A stretch of DNA of 64,000 nt. Source: Microcoleus vaginatus PCC 9802 (GTDB lineage: Bacteria > Cyanobacteriota > Cyanobacteriia > Cyanobacteriales > Microcoleaceae). Both the position numbers and the translations under genes were made by a program. The notes under the pieces are model-generated. The model was not told where the DNA came from and ran no database searches. It saw only the letters and a program-made list of their open reading frames with translations. The stretch covers positions 6,337,001-6,401,000 of the forward strand of contig CP031740.1 in assembly GCA_022701275.1 (NCBI GenBank), given 5' to 3'. This document shows, one piece after another, positions 43,234-53,679 of this stretch. Each line of letters starts with the position of its first letter. Position 1 is the first letter of the stretch.

Positions 43234-46200
43234 TCAGCGATGCAGTCTCAGAGGCAATTTCAGCATTGCTTTGACTAACTCATTCGCTTCCACAGGTTTT
43301 GCAATATGATGTTGAAACCCAGCAGCAAGAGCTTGTTTCTGATTAAAGTCTCCAGCATACGCAGTCAGGGCGATCGCCGGAATTTGCCCACCCTGCTCTG
43401 GTGGTAGAGTTCTAACTTGCCGCACTAGCATATAGCCATCCATATCTGGCATTCCGATGTCGCACAGGAGGATATCGAAGGCTGTGGTTGAGAGCAGTTG
43501 CAGCGCCTCGATCGCAGACCCAACGGCAGTAACTTTGGCTCCGGCTTGTTCCGCTACAAACGCCACAAACTCGCGTGAATCGCGTTCATCATCCACAACC
43601 AACACGCGCAGATTTGCCAGATCGAGCTCGTCAGATCGAGTTTCAGCCCCAGCGGCAACTTCTTCAACCGGATTCGCGGTATGCAAGAGGGGAAGTTCAA
43701 CGGTGAAGCTGGCTCCCTGTCCTTCACCCCTACTCTCAACCCAAATTCTGCCGCCGTGCAGTTCCACAATTTGACGCGCGATCGCCAGCCCCAATCCCAA
43801 ACCCCCAAATTTACGAGTTATGGCTCCATCCTCTTGCCGAAAATGCTCAAACACATAAGGCAGAAAGTCAGGATTGATACCCTTTCCCGTATCAATGACT
43901 TGAATCTGGGCATAAGTTTTAGTTTGGGTTAACCTAACAGTAATTTGCCCGCCTTCAGGGGTGAATTTCACGGCATTGGATAAAAGATTCCAGATTACTT
44001 GCTGCAAACGCCCGGAATCGCCCATTACCATTCCCAGGGAGGGTGAAAAGGTTGTTTGAATTTGCAGTGACTTAGCTTCGGCGGCTAGTCGAACGGTTTC
44101 TAAAGCGGCCGAAATCACCATATTCAAGTCAACGGACATCCGATTCAAACTCAGTTTGCCGCTCAGAATGCGGGAGATGTCGAGCAAGTCATCAATCAGT
44201 TGTGACTGGAGTCGCGCGTTGCGTTCGATCGTGGCAAGGGCGCTAGCCGTTTTTGCAGCGCCCAGTTTCCCCTGCTGTAACAGCTTCGACCAGCCGAGAA
44301 TGGGATTGAGTGGCGATCGCAACTCGTGAGACAGCACCGCCAGAAACTCATCTTTAATTCGGTTGGCAGTTTCGGCGGCTTCTCGTGCCGCTTGCTCATG
44401 TTGCAGAAGCTTCTCGCGTTCAGCTTCGGCTTGCTTGCGATCGGTGATGTCGCGCGTTAAACCCGCTACCATTTCCACAGCACCCTCTGCATCAAAAACG
44501 GGCACCCAAATATACTCGTAAGCTCTTGTACCGAACGCGCTGGTGTATGGAGTTTCATCCTTAAGCGGTTGGCGCGTCTGAATCACTTTGTGAATCTGAT
44601 TGTGCAATTTGACAGCTAAATCCACTGGGTAATCTAATTCAAAAAAGTTTTTGCCGATGACTTCAGCGAAGGATTTTTGCCAAAGGTCGAGCAACGGCTT
44701 GTTGACATCCATGAACCGCCCGGACAAATCGAACGTATAAATAAAGTCCGGCACCGAAGATTTAAAGGCGTTGAACTTTTGCAGTTGCCGTTCGAGTTCG
44801 GCGGACGTTTGGCGCAGGACTGCTTCCGCTTGAATTTGATCGGTGACATTCTTGAAATAAACGGTGATTCCATGTGCGGCAGGGTAGCTGCGGGCTTCGT
44901 ACCAACGATCGTGGTCGGGATAAAACGCCGTCACTGACCCAGCCACGCGATCGCGCATGGCGCTCCTATAGATCGGCTCCAACTCGTTGTCAATCAGTCC
45001 TGGGTATTCTTCCCATAAATTCTTGCCAATCAAATCACCCGGAATGCGATCGAGCAATGTTTCAGCAAATTGATTGAGGTAGGTGAACCGCCAGTTCTCA
45101 TCCAGGGCAAAGAATGCTTCAGCAATACTCTCTAGAATATTCCGGCTCTGCTCCTCGGTTTCACGCAAGGCTTGTTGGGCCCGTTGGCGCTCGTTTTCGA
45201 CGCGCACCTGATCGGTGATGTCAACGGCAGTGCCGTAAATCACTTGTTCTTCTGGGTAGGGCTGGGCGTTCCAGAGCAACCAGCGGTAGGAACCGTCTTT
45301 GTGTCGGTAACGGTTTTCAAACCTCAAGCTTTGGTTACCGGAGAACAGACTGTCGGCTTCTGAAACCGAGGCGCCCAGGTCGTCCGGGTGGACAAACTCA
45401 GTCCAGGGGCGGGATGTCATGAAGTCTGGTGTCCAGCCGAGGATTCGTTCAAAGGTTGGGCTGATCCAGTGGAAATACCCGTTTATGCCCGTAATCGCTT
45501 GCAAATCTGAACCGACGGCAAGAAACCGTTCCCGTTCCTGCTCAATTTTTTTGCGATCGTTGATATCTCGAAAGAAAAGAGATAGCCCCGTCGGTGAAGG
45601 ATAAACGTGAACCTCAACCCACACATCAAACGGGGCATAATATTCCTCAAAGTCCACCGCGATTTGCTCGCTGAGTGATCGGCGATACTCGAATTCAAAC
45701 TGATTGCCGATCGTGCCTGGGAAGGCTTCCCACATCGTTTTGCCCAGCATTGCTTCTAAGGGAGTTCGCGACACTCGTTGTGCGGCTTCATTAGCATAGG
45801 TCAAGCGAAAGTCGAGATCCATTTCCATAAACGCATCGGTTACGCGCCCCAGAATGGTTCGCTCTCGCACAGTTGCTTCCTGCCGCAGCCGTGCCAGCTT
45901 CAAACTTGCTTCTACCCTTGCCAGCAGTTCGCGCGCCGAGAACGGTTTAATCAGATAGTCGTCGGCTCCGGCTGCGAGTCCTTCAATGCGGGATTCTTCG
46001 CCCGCGCGGGCTGATAAGAGAATGATGGGAATGTCTTGGGTTGCGGGATTAGAACGCAGCGATCGCAACAACTCAAACCCATCCATCCCCGGCATCATCA
46101 CATCGGTTAATACTAAATCAGGGGGATTTTTCTCAATGGCAGTCAAAGCAGCAACGCCATCGGCGACGGTTTGAACAATATAAGAACGGCTCAGGAGTCG

Positions 46201-48156
46201 CCGAATATAATCGCGCATATCAGCGTTATCATCTGCCAATAAGATTTTTGATTCAGTGGCCTGATTGGCTGGTGCAAGATTTAAGTTAGTAGGATTATTG
46301 TCTAATTCAAAACCCACAATCGGCAATCTAAAATCGCCTTCTGGCAACCACCGTTGAGCTTCTTCGACATAGGGCATCGCGCCTAACGCCGTTGAGGCTA
46401 ACGTGCAACTGGCACCAATTTGCTCCGGCGGCAGATGAGCTGTTGCGGTGGGAATTGTCACCGTAAAGCAACTGCCCTGCCCAAAAGTGCTGCTGACATC
46501 GATCTTTCCACTGTGTAGTTTGACGAGTTCTTGCACTAGGGATAGCCCAATGCCAGAGCCTTCAAAACTCCTGCCTTGCGAGTTTTTGATTCGATGAAAT
46601 CGCTCAAATAAATGCGGTAGTTCTTCGGACGGAATACCGACTCCTGTATCTGAAACCGTTAACTCAACACAATTTTCGACGCACTGCAATCGAACAGTAA
46701 TTGTTCCTCCTAACGTAAACTTAAAGGCATTTGATAATAGATTGAGAACAATTTTTTCCCACATTTCGCGATCGACATAAATCGCTTCGGGCAAGGGTAG
46801 ACAGTCAACAATCAGCGACATTCCTGCCCGTTCTATCAGCGAGCGAAACGTGCTGGCAAGTTCCGCCGTATAGGTTGCCAAATCTACAGGTTCATAAGAT
46901 GCTTGGACTCGACCTGCTTCGATGCGTGAAAAATCGAGCAAGCTATTAACGAGTTTGAGCAGCCGCATTCCGTTACGCTGCACCAACTGTAATTGTTCGC
47001 ATTCTTGAGATGGAATTGTTCCATTCAAATTCGCGATCGTGTCTTCTAAGGGAGCCAGCATCAAGGTGAGCGGCGTGCGGAATTCGTGAGACACATTGCT
47101 AAAAAACGTGGTTTTAGCACGGTCTAACTCAGCTAATGCTTCGGCACGTTTACGCTCTTGTTCGTAAGCTTGGGCGTTGGCGATCGCTGTTGTCACCTGC
47201 CCAGCCATCAAGTCAAAAAAACCTTTGTAATCATCATCAAACGTTCTAAGCGGACTCACTCCAGCAATCAGGAACCCGAACGTTTCTCCCGATCGAGCTA
47301 GTGGTAGAACTACCGCTTGATGAGGAGATTCAGACCACGCGCCGCCCGGTAAAAGTCCAAATTGCGCCTCCAAATCTTCAATGATTCTGCTTTCGCCCGT
47401 CTCGATGACTTGCTTCAATTGCCACTCGCACTTTTGGGCCGATGTAAGCTCGATCGCCTCACAAGAGGCAAGGGTTCCGGCTGCTAACCTTGTTGTACCC
47501 GCGAGTCGTGCGATCTCGCTTTCGCCATCGAGTAGATAAAACAGCGCAAACGGGATGTCATAGGCGTTATTGGTCAATACGGTGGCGGAAATTTTGCAAG
47601 CTGCTTCTACCGTCTTGGCAGTGACTGTTTCTGCGGCTAATTCGCGCAACGTTGCCAAGCGGCGATCGCTCAACACGCGCTGAGTGTCCTCGCTACAGGC
47701 GCAGAAAACGCCCCCCACTGGGCCATCATCATTCGCCACCGGACTGTAGGAAAAGGTAAAATAGGTTTCCTCTGTATACCCGTTGCGCTCCATGACCAGA
47801 AGCAATTCTTGATTCCACGTCGATTGTCCCTGGTTCAAAACCGCTTCTGCTTGCGGCCCTAGCGTGTCCCAGATTTCAGCCCATACCCGTGAGGCAGGCT
47901 GACCTAGTGCTTGCGGATGTCGCTTGCCGAGCATAGGAATGTAAGCATCGTTATAAAACTTGGTCATCTGCTGTCCCCACCAGACGAACATGGGGTAACG
48001 AGAGCCTAAGATGATCCGAATCGCGGTTTTCAAGCTTTGAGGCCAGGTTTCGACAGCCCCTAGTGGCGTTTGCGACCAGTCGTGCGATCGCATCAGCATC
48101 GCCATCTCGCTATTGCCTGCAAAAATCTGTTCAACGAGTTGAGACTGCCGGATCAT
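43234..48156 (-). CDS. Multi-PAS hybrid sensor histidine kinase / response regulator
   Basis: A giant hybrid kinase of 1640 residues. Domain order (approximate): N-terminal PAS-like part (1-160), GAF (175-335), HisKA with His357 (SNVSHEFRTPL), HATPase, REC with Asp685 (LTDVMMPGMDG), then four PAS-type segments (about 765-1240), a second HisKA with His1277 (AVLSHELRSPL), HATPase and a C-terminal REC with Asp1566 (LLCDIGMPDMDG). No transmembrane span is evident, so it is cytosolic. The ATG at 48156 is chosen; a GTG lies 27 bases upstream. The two phospho-His plus two phospho-Asp sites allow an internal relay. The signal is unknown. Confidence 0.9.
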   Translation of the reverse strand: MIRQSQLVEQIFAGNSEMAMLMRSHDWSQTPLGAVETWPQSLKTAIRIILGSRYPMFVWWGQQMTKFYNDAYIPMLGKRHPQALGQPASRVWAEIWDTLGPQAEAVLNQGQSTWNQELLLVMERNGYTEETYFTFSYSPVANDDGPVGGVFCACSEDTQRVLSDRRLATLRELAAETVTAKTVEAACKISATVLTNNAYDIPFALFYLLDGESEIARLAGTTRLAAGTLASCEAIELTSAQKCEWQLKQVIETGESRIIEDLEAQFGLLPGGAWSESPHQAVVLPLARSGETFGFLIAGVSPLRTFDDDYKGFFDLMAGQVTTAIANAQAYEQERKRAEALAELDRAKTTFFSNVSHEFRTPLTLMLAPLEDTIANLNGTIPSQECEQLQLVQRNGMRLLKLVNSLLDFSRIEAGRVQASYEPVDLATYTAELASTFRSLIERAGMSLIVDCLPLPEAIYVDREMWEKIVLNLLSNAFKFTLGGTITVRLQCVENCVELTVSDTGVGIPSEELPHLFERFHRIKNSQGRSFEGSGIGLSLVQELVKLHSGKIDVSSTFGQGSCFTVTIPTATAHLPPEQIGASCTLASTALGAMPYVEEAQRWLPEGDFRLPIVGFELDNNPTNLNLAPANQATESKILLADDNADMRDYIRRLLSRSYIVQTVADGVAALTAIEKNPPDLVLTDVMMPGMDGFELLRSLRSNPATQDIPIILLSARAGEESRIEGLAAGADDYLIKPFSARELLARVEASLKLARLRQEATVRERTILGRVTDAFMEMDLDFRLTYANEAAQRVSRTPLEAMLGKTMWEAFPGTIGNQFEFEYRRSLSEQIAVDFEEYYAPFDVWVEVHVYPSPTGLSLFFRDINDRKKIEQERERFLAVGSDLQAITGINGYFHWISPTFERILGWTPDFMTSRPWTEFVHPDDLGASVSEADSLFSGNQSLRFENRYRHKDGSYRWLLWNAQPYPEEQVIYGTAVDITDQVRVENERQRAQQALRETEEQSRNILESIAEAFFALDENWRFTYLNQFAETLLDRIPGDLIGKNLWEEYPGLIDNELEPIYRSAMRDRVAGSVTAFYPDHDRWYEARSYPAAHGITVYFKNVTDQIQAEAVLRQTSAELERQLQKFNAFKSSVPDFIYTFDLSGRFMDVNKPLLDLWQKSFAEVIGKNFFELDYPVDLAVKLHNQIHKVIQTRQPLKDETPYTSAFGTRAYEYIWVPVFDAEGAVEMVAGLTRDITDRKQAEAEREKLLQHEQAAREAAETANRIKDEFLAVLSHELRSPLNPILGWSKLLQQGKLGAAKTASALATIERNARLQSQLIDDLLDISRILSGKLSLNRMSVDLNMVISAALETVRLAAEAKSLQIQTTFSPSLGMVMGDSGRLQQVIWNLLSNAVKFTPEGGQITVRLTQTKTYAQIQVIDTGKGINPDFLPYVFEHFRQEDGAITRKFGGLGLGLAIARQIVELHGGRIWVESRGEGQGASFTVELPLLHTANPVEEVAAGAETRSDELDLANLRVLVVDDERDSREFVAFVAEQAGAKVTAVGSAIEALQLLSTTAFDILLCDIGMPDMDGYMLVRQVRTLPPEQGGQIPAIALTAYAGDFNQKQALAAGFQHHIAKPVEANELVKAMLKLPLRLHR

Positions 48157-48234
48157 GCGCTTGTCCTTCCTTTGGGCCCACACAAACGGGCAACGATCTT
48201 CATTATCTCTGCTGGTCGGGCGGGTTTAGGTAGG

Positions 48235-48400
48235 TGAGCTCAGAAACCCAGCGGCGAGCGCCGGTTGCTGGTTAACTTGTCCAGCATAGGCTGCCAGAGC
48301 GATCGCCGGAATCTGCCCGCCGGGCGATCGCCCTTGGAGTTGGCGAATTTTAAGCATGAGAGCATAGCCGTCCTTCTGTGGCATTTGGATATCATATCAA
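48235..48400 (-). pseudogene. Relic of a response-regulator receiver domain
   Basis: Minus-strand frame gives DIQMPQKDGYALMLKIRQL and GGQIPAIALAAYAGQVNQQPALAAGF, the second half of a REC domain very like the C-terminal REC of the neighbouring kinase (GQIPAIALTAYAGDFNQKQALAAGF). It lacks the phospho-acceptor side and is not a gene. Confidence 0.75.
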
Positions 48401-48697
48401 TTCGGCCACAGCCGGAACGAGCGAGCTTTGGTTTTTTTAGCCAATGGAAACCAGAGATCGCTTTAATCAAAAAAGGTGGTTTGAGAAGAACAAGGCAGCA
48501 TTGAAATAATACGAATTCCATTAGTGAGTGGCATCTGCCTGTGAGACAGTTTGACCCCACCATAAAGCCAGCGCTTGGTGGTGGGTATTTCTCCTAATCT
48601 TCATTTTTATTTGTGAAACATACTTGCAAAATTTTTGACATCGTGCTAACGTTAAAAGGTTTGAGACTTAACATCAATAGAGGTAAAACCCCGCAGA

Positions 48698-49120
48698 ATG
48701 AAACAATTGGGAACCCATCTGGTCGCTGATGCTTGGCAGTCTCCTGGAGACTTGCTTAACGATCCGGAACGTATCCGCCGCGCCATACTCGATGCGATCG
48801 AAGCCGGAGGAGCTACTCTCATCGATTTGTGCGTACACCAGTTTAGTCCTCACGGAGTGACGGCTACTGCTACTTTGGCCGAGTCTCATATAGCAATCCA
48901 TACTTGGCCTGAACACGGTTATTTTGCCGCAGACTTATTTTTCTGCGGAGCCGGCGACCCTCACCGAGCCATGAAGGTGCTACAGACCGCTTTAGAAGCT
49001 AAACAGGTAAAACTCACTGAGTTCACGCGCGGTTTCGAGCCAGGGGTGGGCATCGTAGGTTCTGCTTGTGAAGAGCAGTATGCCCCTCGTTCAGTAGAAA
49101 CGAGTGCCGCCAGAGGATGA
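48698..49120 (+). CDS. speD: S-adenosylmethionine decarboxylase proenzyme
   Basis: SpeD decarboxylates S-adenosylmethionine to supply aminopropyl groups for spermidine. The 140-residue prokaryotic-type protein self-cleaves before Ser63 in LAESHIAIHTWPE to create the pyruvoyl cofactor; the following His and Glu residues are the usual active site, and FFCGAGDP carries the catalytic Cys. It is monocistronic and has a terminator hairpin 48 bp downstream. Confidence 0.96.
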   Translation: MKQLGTHLVADAWQSPGDLLNDPERIRRAILDAIEAGGATLIDLCVHQFSPHGVTATATLAESHIAIHTWPEHGYFAADLFFCGAGDPHRAMKVLQTALEAKQVKLTEFTRGFEPGVGIVGSACEEQYAPRSVETSAARG

Positions 49121-49167
49121 TGGCCAATTAGCGTAACTTTGAACAATTTATGCTAGGTTTTGTTTAA

Positions 49168-49193
49168 AATCCCACGGCTGGAGTCGTGGGATT
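49168..49193 (+). terminator. Terminator-like hairpin after speD
   Basis: A perfect 9-bp stem AATCCCACG / CGTGGGATT with an 8-base loop; the short CTTGTTG flank is only partly T-rich. Confidence 0.6.
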
Positions 49194-49204
49194 CTTGTTG
49201 GAAT

Positions 49205-49801
49205 TTACTTTTTCATTAATAAAGGGCGGACAACTAAATAACCTGCACCGAAAGCTGCAATCACAATCAGAAAAATCGCGATCGCCAACCACAATCCACT
49301 TAAGTCTGAGGTTTTTTTGAGTTGAGATCGGACACGGTAGGGAGTTTCCGGCACCTCTGTAAATAATTTTTCGGGAAGTGGCTGCGGCATCGGGGGTACT
49401 GTTGGCTCCGGTTCCGGTAGTGGGAAGGGGAAAGCCACTGTCTGAGGTGGTTGAGGTACGGCAGAGTTAGTCTGCAAGGTGGGAGGTGGTGGGGGCGGAG
49501 GTTGAACGCTGAAATTGAATTTGACTGACGGCATTTGAGGCATCCCTGTCTGGGTGACGCTCTGAGCCGAGTTGACTACTTGCTGTAACTGTTGGGATAC
49601 TTGAACTACTGTTTCTACTTCTCGCCGCAGTTGTTGATTTTGTTGGACTAATTGCTGATTGTGCGTTTTGAGGGAGTCCACCATCGCTTGGGCTGCTTGC
49701 AGCTCTGCGGTGACTTCTCGATAGAGGGAAATTGGTACCGATGGAGAGTAACTATTTGAGTTTTCAGGGGAAGTATTGTCAGATAAGGTAGTATTTTGCA
49801 T
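49205..49801 (-). CDS. Conserved hypothetical protein, coiled coil plus C-terminal anchor
   Basis: A 198-residue protein with a Gln-rich coiled coil (about 27-80, LQAAQAMVDSLKTHNQQLVQ...), a proline-rich linker (about 100-145) and one C-terminal membrane helix (LWLAIAIFLIVIAAFGAGYLVV). This tail-anchored shape is seen in other cyanobacterial hypothetical proteins. It has no known function. It lies convergent with speD. Confidence 0.7.
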   Translation of the reverse strand: MQNTTLSDNTSPENSNSYSPSVPISLYREVTAELQAAQAMVDSLKTHNQQLVQQNQQLRREVETVVQVSQQLQQVVNSAQSVTQTGMPQMPSVKFNFSVQPPPPPPPTLQTNSAVPQPPQTVAFPFPLPEPEPTVPPMPQPLPEKLFTEVPETPYRVRSQLKKTSDLSGLWLAIAIFLIVIAAFGAGYLVVRPLLMKK

Positions 49802-49946
49802 AATTGTAGATGGCGAGGGTGAACTTGTTTTAGTTTAGCCTGAGAGTATTTGCAATTAGATCGATCGCAACACAATTCGTCAAGATATTTGTTACAGATA
49901 TTGAACGTAAATTTAATTTAATGTTACAAGTTTTTAGTCAATCGCT

Positions 49947-50366
49947 ATGAACAACTACGCACCGGAACAAACTATGTCGCAAAAGTCAAGCACCGAGGAA
50001 ATGAAATACGGCGAACGCCAGATTTTGGAAGGGGAGTTAATTACTTTTCCGAATCCGCGAGTCGGGCGGCGCTACTCGATTAACATTACGTTGCCGGAGT
50101 TTACTTGCAAGTGCCCATTTTCTGGCTATCCAGATTTTGCGACAATTCACGTTACTTATGTGCCCGACGAGCGGGTGGTAGAGTTAAAGGCGCTGAAACT
50201 GTACGTTAACAGTTATCGCGATCGCTACATTTCTCACGAAGAATCGATCAATCAAATTTTAGACGATTTTGTGGCCGCTTGCGCGCCGCTGGAAGCGACG
50301 ATTAAGGGCGATTTTTCGCCACGGGGGAACGTCCACACCGTGATTGAGGTGTCGCACCAGAAGTAG
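49947..50366 (+). CDS. queF: NADPH-dependent 7-cyano-7-deazaguanine reductase
   Basis: QueF reduces preQ0 to preQ1 in queuosine synthesis. The 139-residue protein has the catalytic Cys56 and Asp63 in KCPFSGYPDF, the NADPH/substrate-binding VVELKALKLYVNSYRD and the end GNVHTVIEV. Length matches the short (YkvM-like) class. The start at 49947 is taken; an in-frame ATG at 49974 would also work. It is a single gene. Confidence 0.94.
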   Translation: MNNYAPEQTMSQKSSTEEMKYGERQILEGELITFPNPRVGRRYSINITLPEFTCKCPFSGYPDFATIHVTYVPDERVVELKALKLYVNSYRDRYISHEESINQILDDFVAACAPLEATIKGDFSPRGNVHTVIEVSHQK

Positions 50367-50817
50367 GGTGGGTATTAAGCTGTTGTGGCATTGAGATTTA
50401 ATTGTGGGGTGGCCTTGAAGCGCACCCCACAATAGTTTTAAGAAATAGGATTGTTAATAAAATTAGTAAGTAATTGTAGGGTGCGTCAGGGCAGCCCTCT
50501 CAAGCGAGTCAAAAAGTCGTTCAAACGCTTAAAATCTCGTAGTTTGTAGGGTGTACACTGGGCATCGGTTGAGTTTGTCGCCCACCCGAGAGTACCGATT
50601 GACCGGCGTTTCAGCCTTTTGATTTTTAAACCAAAACTCCGTATAGCAATTTTCATTACTGGAAATTTGAAAAATCAGAACGTGAAATAGCGGTTTTATG
50701 CTTTTTCTCAGGTTCACATTAACCACCTCGACATATCTGGCAACGCGCACGCTACAAACTCAACTAATCTTTTTGATATTGATCGTTGGTGTAAGGTGCG
50801 CCTAGCGCACCCTACGG
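50367..50817. other. Spacer with GTAGGGTGCGC-type repeats
   Basis: The ~450-bp region has a few dispersed GGTGCGC/GCGCACC palindromes, including GGTGCGCCTAGCGCACC at about 50791-50807 just beyond the end of ccs1, which may help terminate it. No gene is supported. Confidence 0.6.
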
Positions 50818-52230
50818 TTAGCTTTGACTTGCAACAGAAGTCGGGGCGATCGCACTTTTTTCCTCTGCTGTTTTCGATTCGGCCAACTTGTCCAAAATCT
50901 CCACAACTTCTCTTTCAAAAGTCACCTGAGCGCGATTAGTGCGCCCGCCGACGTATAGTTTGCCGTCCTTTTCCAAAGCCCAAATCTGCGAGTGAGACAG
51001 ATAGCTCATCAGCACGCTGAGCATTAGCAACCCGAAGCCAGTATAAACGATCGGAATGCCCGGATCAGCTTTAATTTGCAATCCCGTACTGCCTACAACT
51101 TCGTCAATTGTCAGCATGACTCCATTAACTTCTACTGCCGTGCCTGCGCGAACTGTAGTTAACAACTTGCCATCCGTACCGTACACTAACATCGTTCCTT
51201 GCAAGTCTTTTGCTAGCAGAGAAACTCCCGCACTCAAATCTGGTTTTGTTGGAATCCAAGCACCCCAAATTCGGCCTTGACCTTGGGTGTCTAGCTGAGC
51301 CATTGGCAATTGTAAAACCGGGCTTTTGTTGAGGCGAACTCGCACGGCGGCTATTGCCCAATCTGCTTGATAAAATGTGACTCCCCGGTATCTGAGGGGC
51401 TCGTTAACGTGAATGGTTTTGCGATCGACCTCTTGGCCTGTTTTGTCCAAAACTGACAGGTCAGAGTAAAATTGGTCGATCGCACCGCTCGGACTATAAT
51501 CAATCCAGAACCGATTAACTCGCATCGACCAATCCTTCGGTATTTGCGGCCCCGCCCAAGGCCCTGCATCCATGATATTCTGCACCTGAAATGTTTCGCC
51601 GCTGGGAACCATTTCTTGACCTAGAAATCCCGTCATCGCGCCCCACATCGACCCAGCTAAAATAATTAGCATACTGGCGTGAACAATAATCGGGCCGACT
51701 TTGCCAATTATTCCCTTGCGAGCATAAACTTTTTCGCCTTCTCGAAATATGCGGTAGTTTTTTTGCTGCAAAAGTGGTTCTAAGGAACTTAAAGCAACTG
51801 TTTCTAATTCCGCACTGAGAGCTAATTTTTCAAACTGCTTTGGTTCTTCATAAAATTTCCAGCGGCGGGCGGCTTTTAATGCCGGAAATTGCCGCGTAAA
51901 TGTGCAAGCTGTTAAGCTGCTGCCGAACAAAATTAGGATGGACAAAAACCACCAAGTGCGGTATACGTGGTCAAGTCCTGCAATTAGCACAACTTTCCAA
52001 GTTAAGAAGCCGAACAAAGCGGGGTGTTCTGGATAGTTAGATTGGTAAAAGGGTACTGATTGGCCTTGTTCGATAACAGTGCCGGAAATGCTGAAAAATG
52101 CGATCGTCAGCAGCAAGATAATTGCCAGCCGCAAATCGGCTAGCACCGGCAAGATTTCTCGCTTGAAAAACCTTTGAGGGGCAGTCGCCCAGTTTGATAG
52201 TTTAGATAGAAATACTTCTTTTGATGTCAT
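50818..52230 (-). CDS. ccs1: Cytochrome c biogenesis protein Ccs1/ResB
   Basis: Ccs1 works with CcsA to bring haem across the thylakoid membrane for c-type cytochromes. The 470-residue protein has the ResB plan: two N-terminal spans ([20 protein letters not shown] and the next), a large lumenal domain with [24 protein letters not shown], and a final span near [18 protein letters not shown]. Histidines typical of haem handling are present in HVYRTWWF and VHASML. It lies upstream of the ccdA gene on the same strand, consistent with the System II pathway. Confidence 0.93.
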   Translation of the reverse strand: MTSKEVFLSKLSNWATAPQRFFKREILPVLADLRLAIILLLTIAFFSISGTVIEQGQSVPFYQSNYPEHPALFGFLTWKVVLIAGLDHVYRTWWFLSILILFGSSLTACTFTRQFPALKAARRWKFYEEPKQFEKLALSAELETVALSSLEPLLQQKNYRIFREGEKVYARKGIIGKVGPIIVHASMLIILAGSMWGAMTGFLGQEMVPSGETFQVQNIMDAGPWAGPQIPKDWSMRVNRFWIDYSPSGAIDQFYSDLSVLDKTGQEVDRKTIHVNEPLRYRGVTFYQADWAIAAVRVRLNKSPVLQLPMAQLDTQGQGRIWGAWIPTKPDLSAGVSLLAKDLQGTMLVYGTDGKLLTTVRAGTAVEVNGVMLTIDEVVGSTGLQIKADPGIPIVYTGFGLLMLSVLMSYLSHSQIWALEKDGKLYVGGRTNRAQVTFEREVVEILDKLAESKTAEEKSAIAPTSVASQS

Positions 52231-52245
52231 TGGTAATTATGAAGA

Positions 52246-52326
52246 AAGTTCGGCAACGGATTGTGTAACGGATGTAACGGATGTCAGGAAGTTCGGCAAC
52301 GGATTGTGTAACGGATGTAACGGATG
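52246..52326. repeat. 43-bp tandem duplication upstream of ccs1
   Basis: AAGTTCGGCAACGGATTGTG followed by TAACGGATGTAACGGATG occurs twice, starting at 52246 and 52289, with perfect match. It lies just upstream of the ccs1 start, with a smaller internal GTAACGGAT repeat. Confidence 0.85.
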
Positions 52327-52542
52327 GAAGAAGGGAGAAAGAAGAAAGAGGAGGGAGAAACAAAACATGAATAAAATATTATTATTTTTATCGAGCAAGC
52401 CTCAATCAATTTTGAATTCTTTTTCTTTTCTTTCTTCCTTCGTGTTCTTCGCGTCTTCGCGGTTCGTTAAAAAAACGTAATTCACGCCTTCAGTAGAGAT
52501 TGCTATATCTTTAAATAAAGACTGTAGTCCTTACTACTCAAC

Positions 52543-53274
52543 TTAAGCGGGAAGGATGCGGGAAAGCAGAGAGAAAACGCCAAATCCTACTAGCAAAACA
52601 CCGCTAACAGGCGTAATCCAACTCGACCACCGACGTAATTCTAACAACTTTTTAATGCTAGCAGTAAAAGTACCTGCTATAATCAGCGGAGCGACGTAGC
52701 CAGCAGCGTAAAACAGCAGCAACACACCACCTAAAACTGTATCCCCCGTTTTGGAAACCCAAGCTAAGAGTGTAGCTAAAACCGGAGTGCTGCAGGGAGA
52801 CGCTACTAAACCAAAAGTTAAGCCCAATAAGTACGATCGCAGGCCCGCAGGCAAATTTTTCGGCACCCACCCCACAGCGTCGAAAGACGGCATTTGTAAG
52901 GGTAAAGCTTCCAGTAAATTCAGCCCCATTAGAATAGCAATAATGCTGACAAGAATCGGCAAACCCAGGCCAATTTTGCCGTAAACTTGTCCGGCAAATG
53001 ATGCTACAATACCTAAACCCGCAAGGGTGGTGGCTAATCCCAGGGAAAACCACGCAGACTGGGCTGCGGCTTGCAGGCGACTTTTTGCTTCGTATCCACC
53101 GATGTAGCCGATCGTGATCGGCAACATTGAAAGCATACAGGGCGTTAAGCTCGTTAGCAACCCTGCCAGAAAGATGACTCCGACGCTGACTAAACTGAGG
53201 TTGGTCAGTTGAGTATTTACTAAATTATTAGCAAATTGTGCGATTTCGTAAAGTTGGGTTTGCAGGGTTTCCAT
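52543..53274 (-). CDS. ccdA: Cytochrome c biogenesis protein CcdA
   Basis: CcdA moves reducing equivalents across the membrane to keep apocytochrome Cys residues reduced. The 243-residue protein has about six spans and the two redox Cys, Cys46 in LTPCMLSMLP and Cys161 in ASPCSTPVL. Its length and motif spacing match cyanobacterial CcdA. The gene is upstream of ccs1 in the same direction, with a ~310-bp gap. Confidence 0.93.
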   Translation of the reverse strand: METLQTQLYEIAQFANNLVNTQLTNLSLVSVGVIFLAGLLTSLTPCMLSMLPITIGYIGGYEAKSRLQAAAQSAWFSLGLATTLAGLGIVASFAGQVYGKIGLGLPILVSIIAILMGLNLLEALPLQMPSFDAVGWVPKNLPAGLRSYLLGLTFGLVASPCSTPVLATLLAWVSKTGDTVLGGVLLLFYAAGYVAPLIIAGTFTASIKKLLELRRWSSWITPVSGVLLVGFGVFSLLSRILPA

Positions 53275-53278
53275 CAGT

Positions 53279-53490
53279 CGATTTTAGATTTTAGATTTTA
53301 GATTTTAGATTTTAGATTGACTCCACAGTCGATCGATTTTAGATTTTAGATTTTAGATTGACTGTACAGATGAATCTGGGAGTTTAAACTAAATATCTAA
53401 TTTTTTGGCTCTCCACAGTCGATCGATTTTAGATTTTAGATTTTAGATTTTAGATTTTAGATTGACTCCACAGTCGATTTTAGATTTTAG
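53279..53490. repeat. ATTTTAG heptamer arrays in three or four blocks
   Basis: Arrays at about 53280-53318, 53337-53360, 53427-53463 and 53476-53489 are separated by conserved spacer text such as TTGACTCCACAGTCGAT and GATGAATCTGGGAGTTTA. The whole stretch is a composite of block duplications and contains no gene. Confidence 0.9.
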
Positions 53491-53679
53491 AGAGACTCTA
53501 CAGATGAATCTGGGAGTTTAAACTAAATATCTAATATTTTTGCTCTTCACGACTCCTGTCGGGGGCTTGTATCCCTAGGCAGGTGGCTTCAGGTTCGGGG
53601 CTGTTCTGGCTTTGTTGAAAATTGTAACAGATGCGCGCAGGTTCGGTTTGAGATTTAAGATTTTAGCGATATTTACTGG

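Noticed and set aside
50529-50750. 73-codon minus-strand ORF in the spacer before ccs1
   Set aside because: It has no motif and overlaps dispersed repeats.
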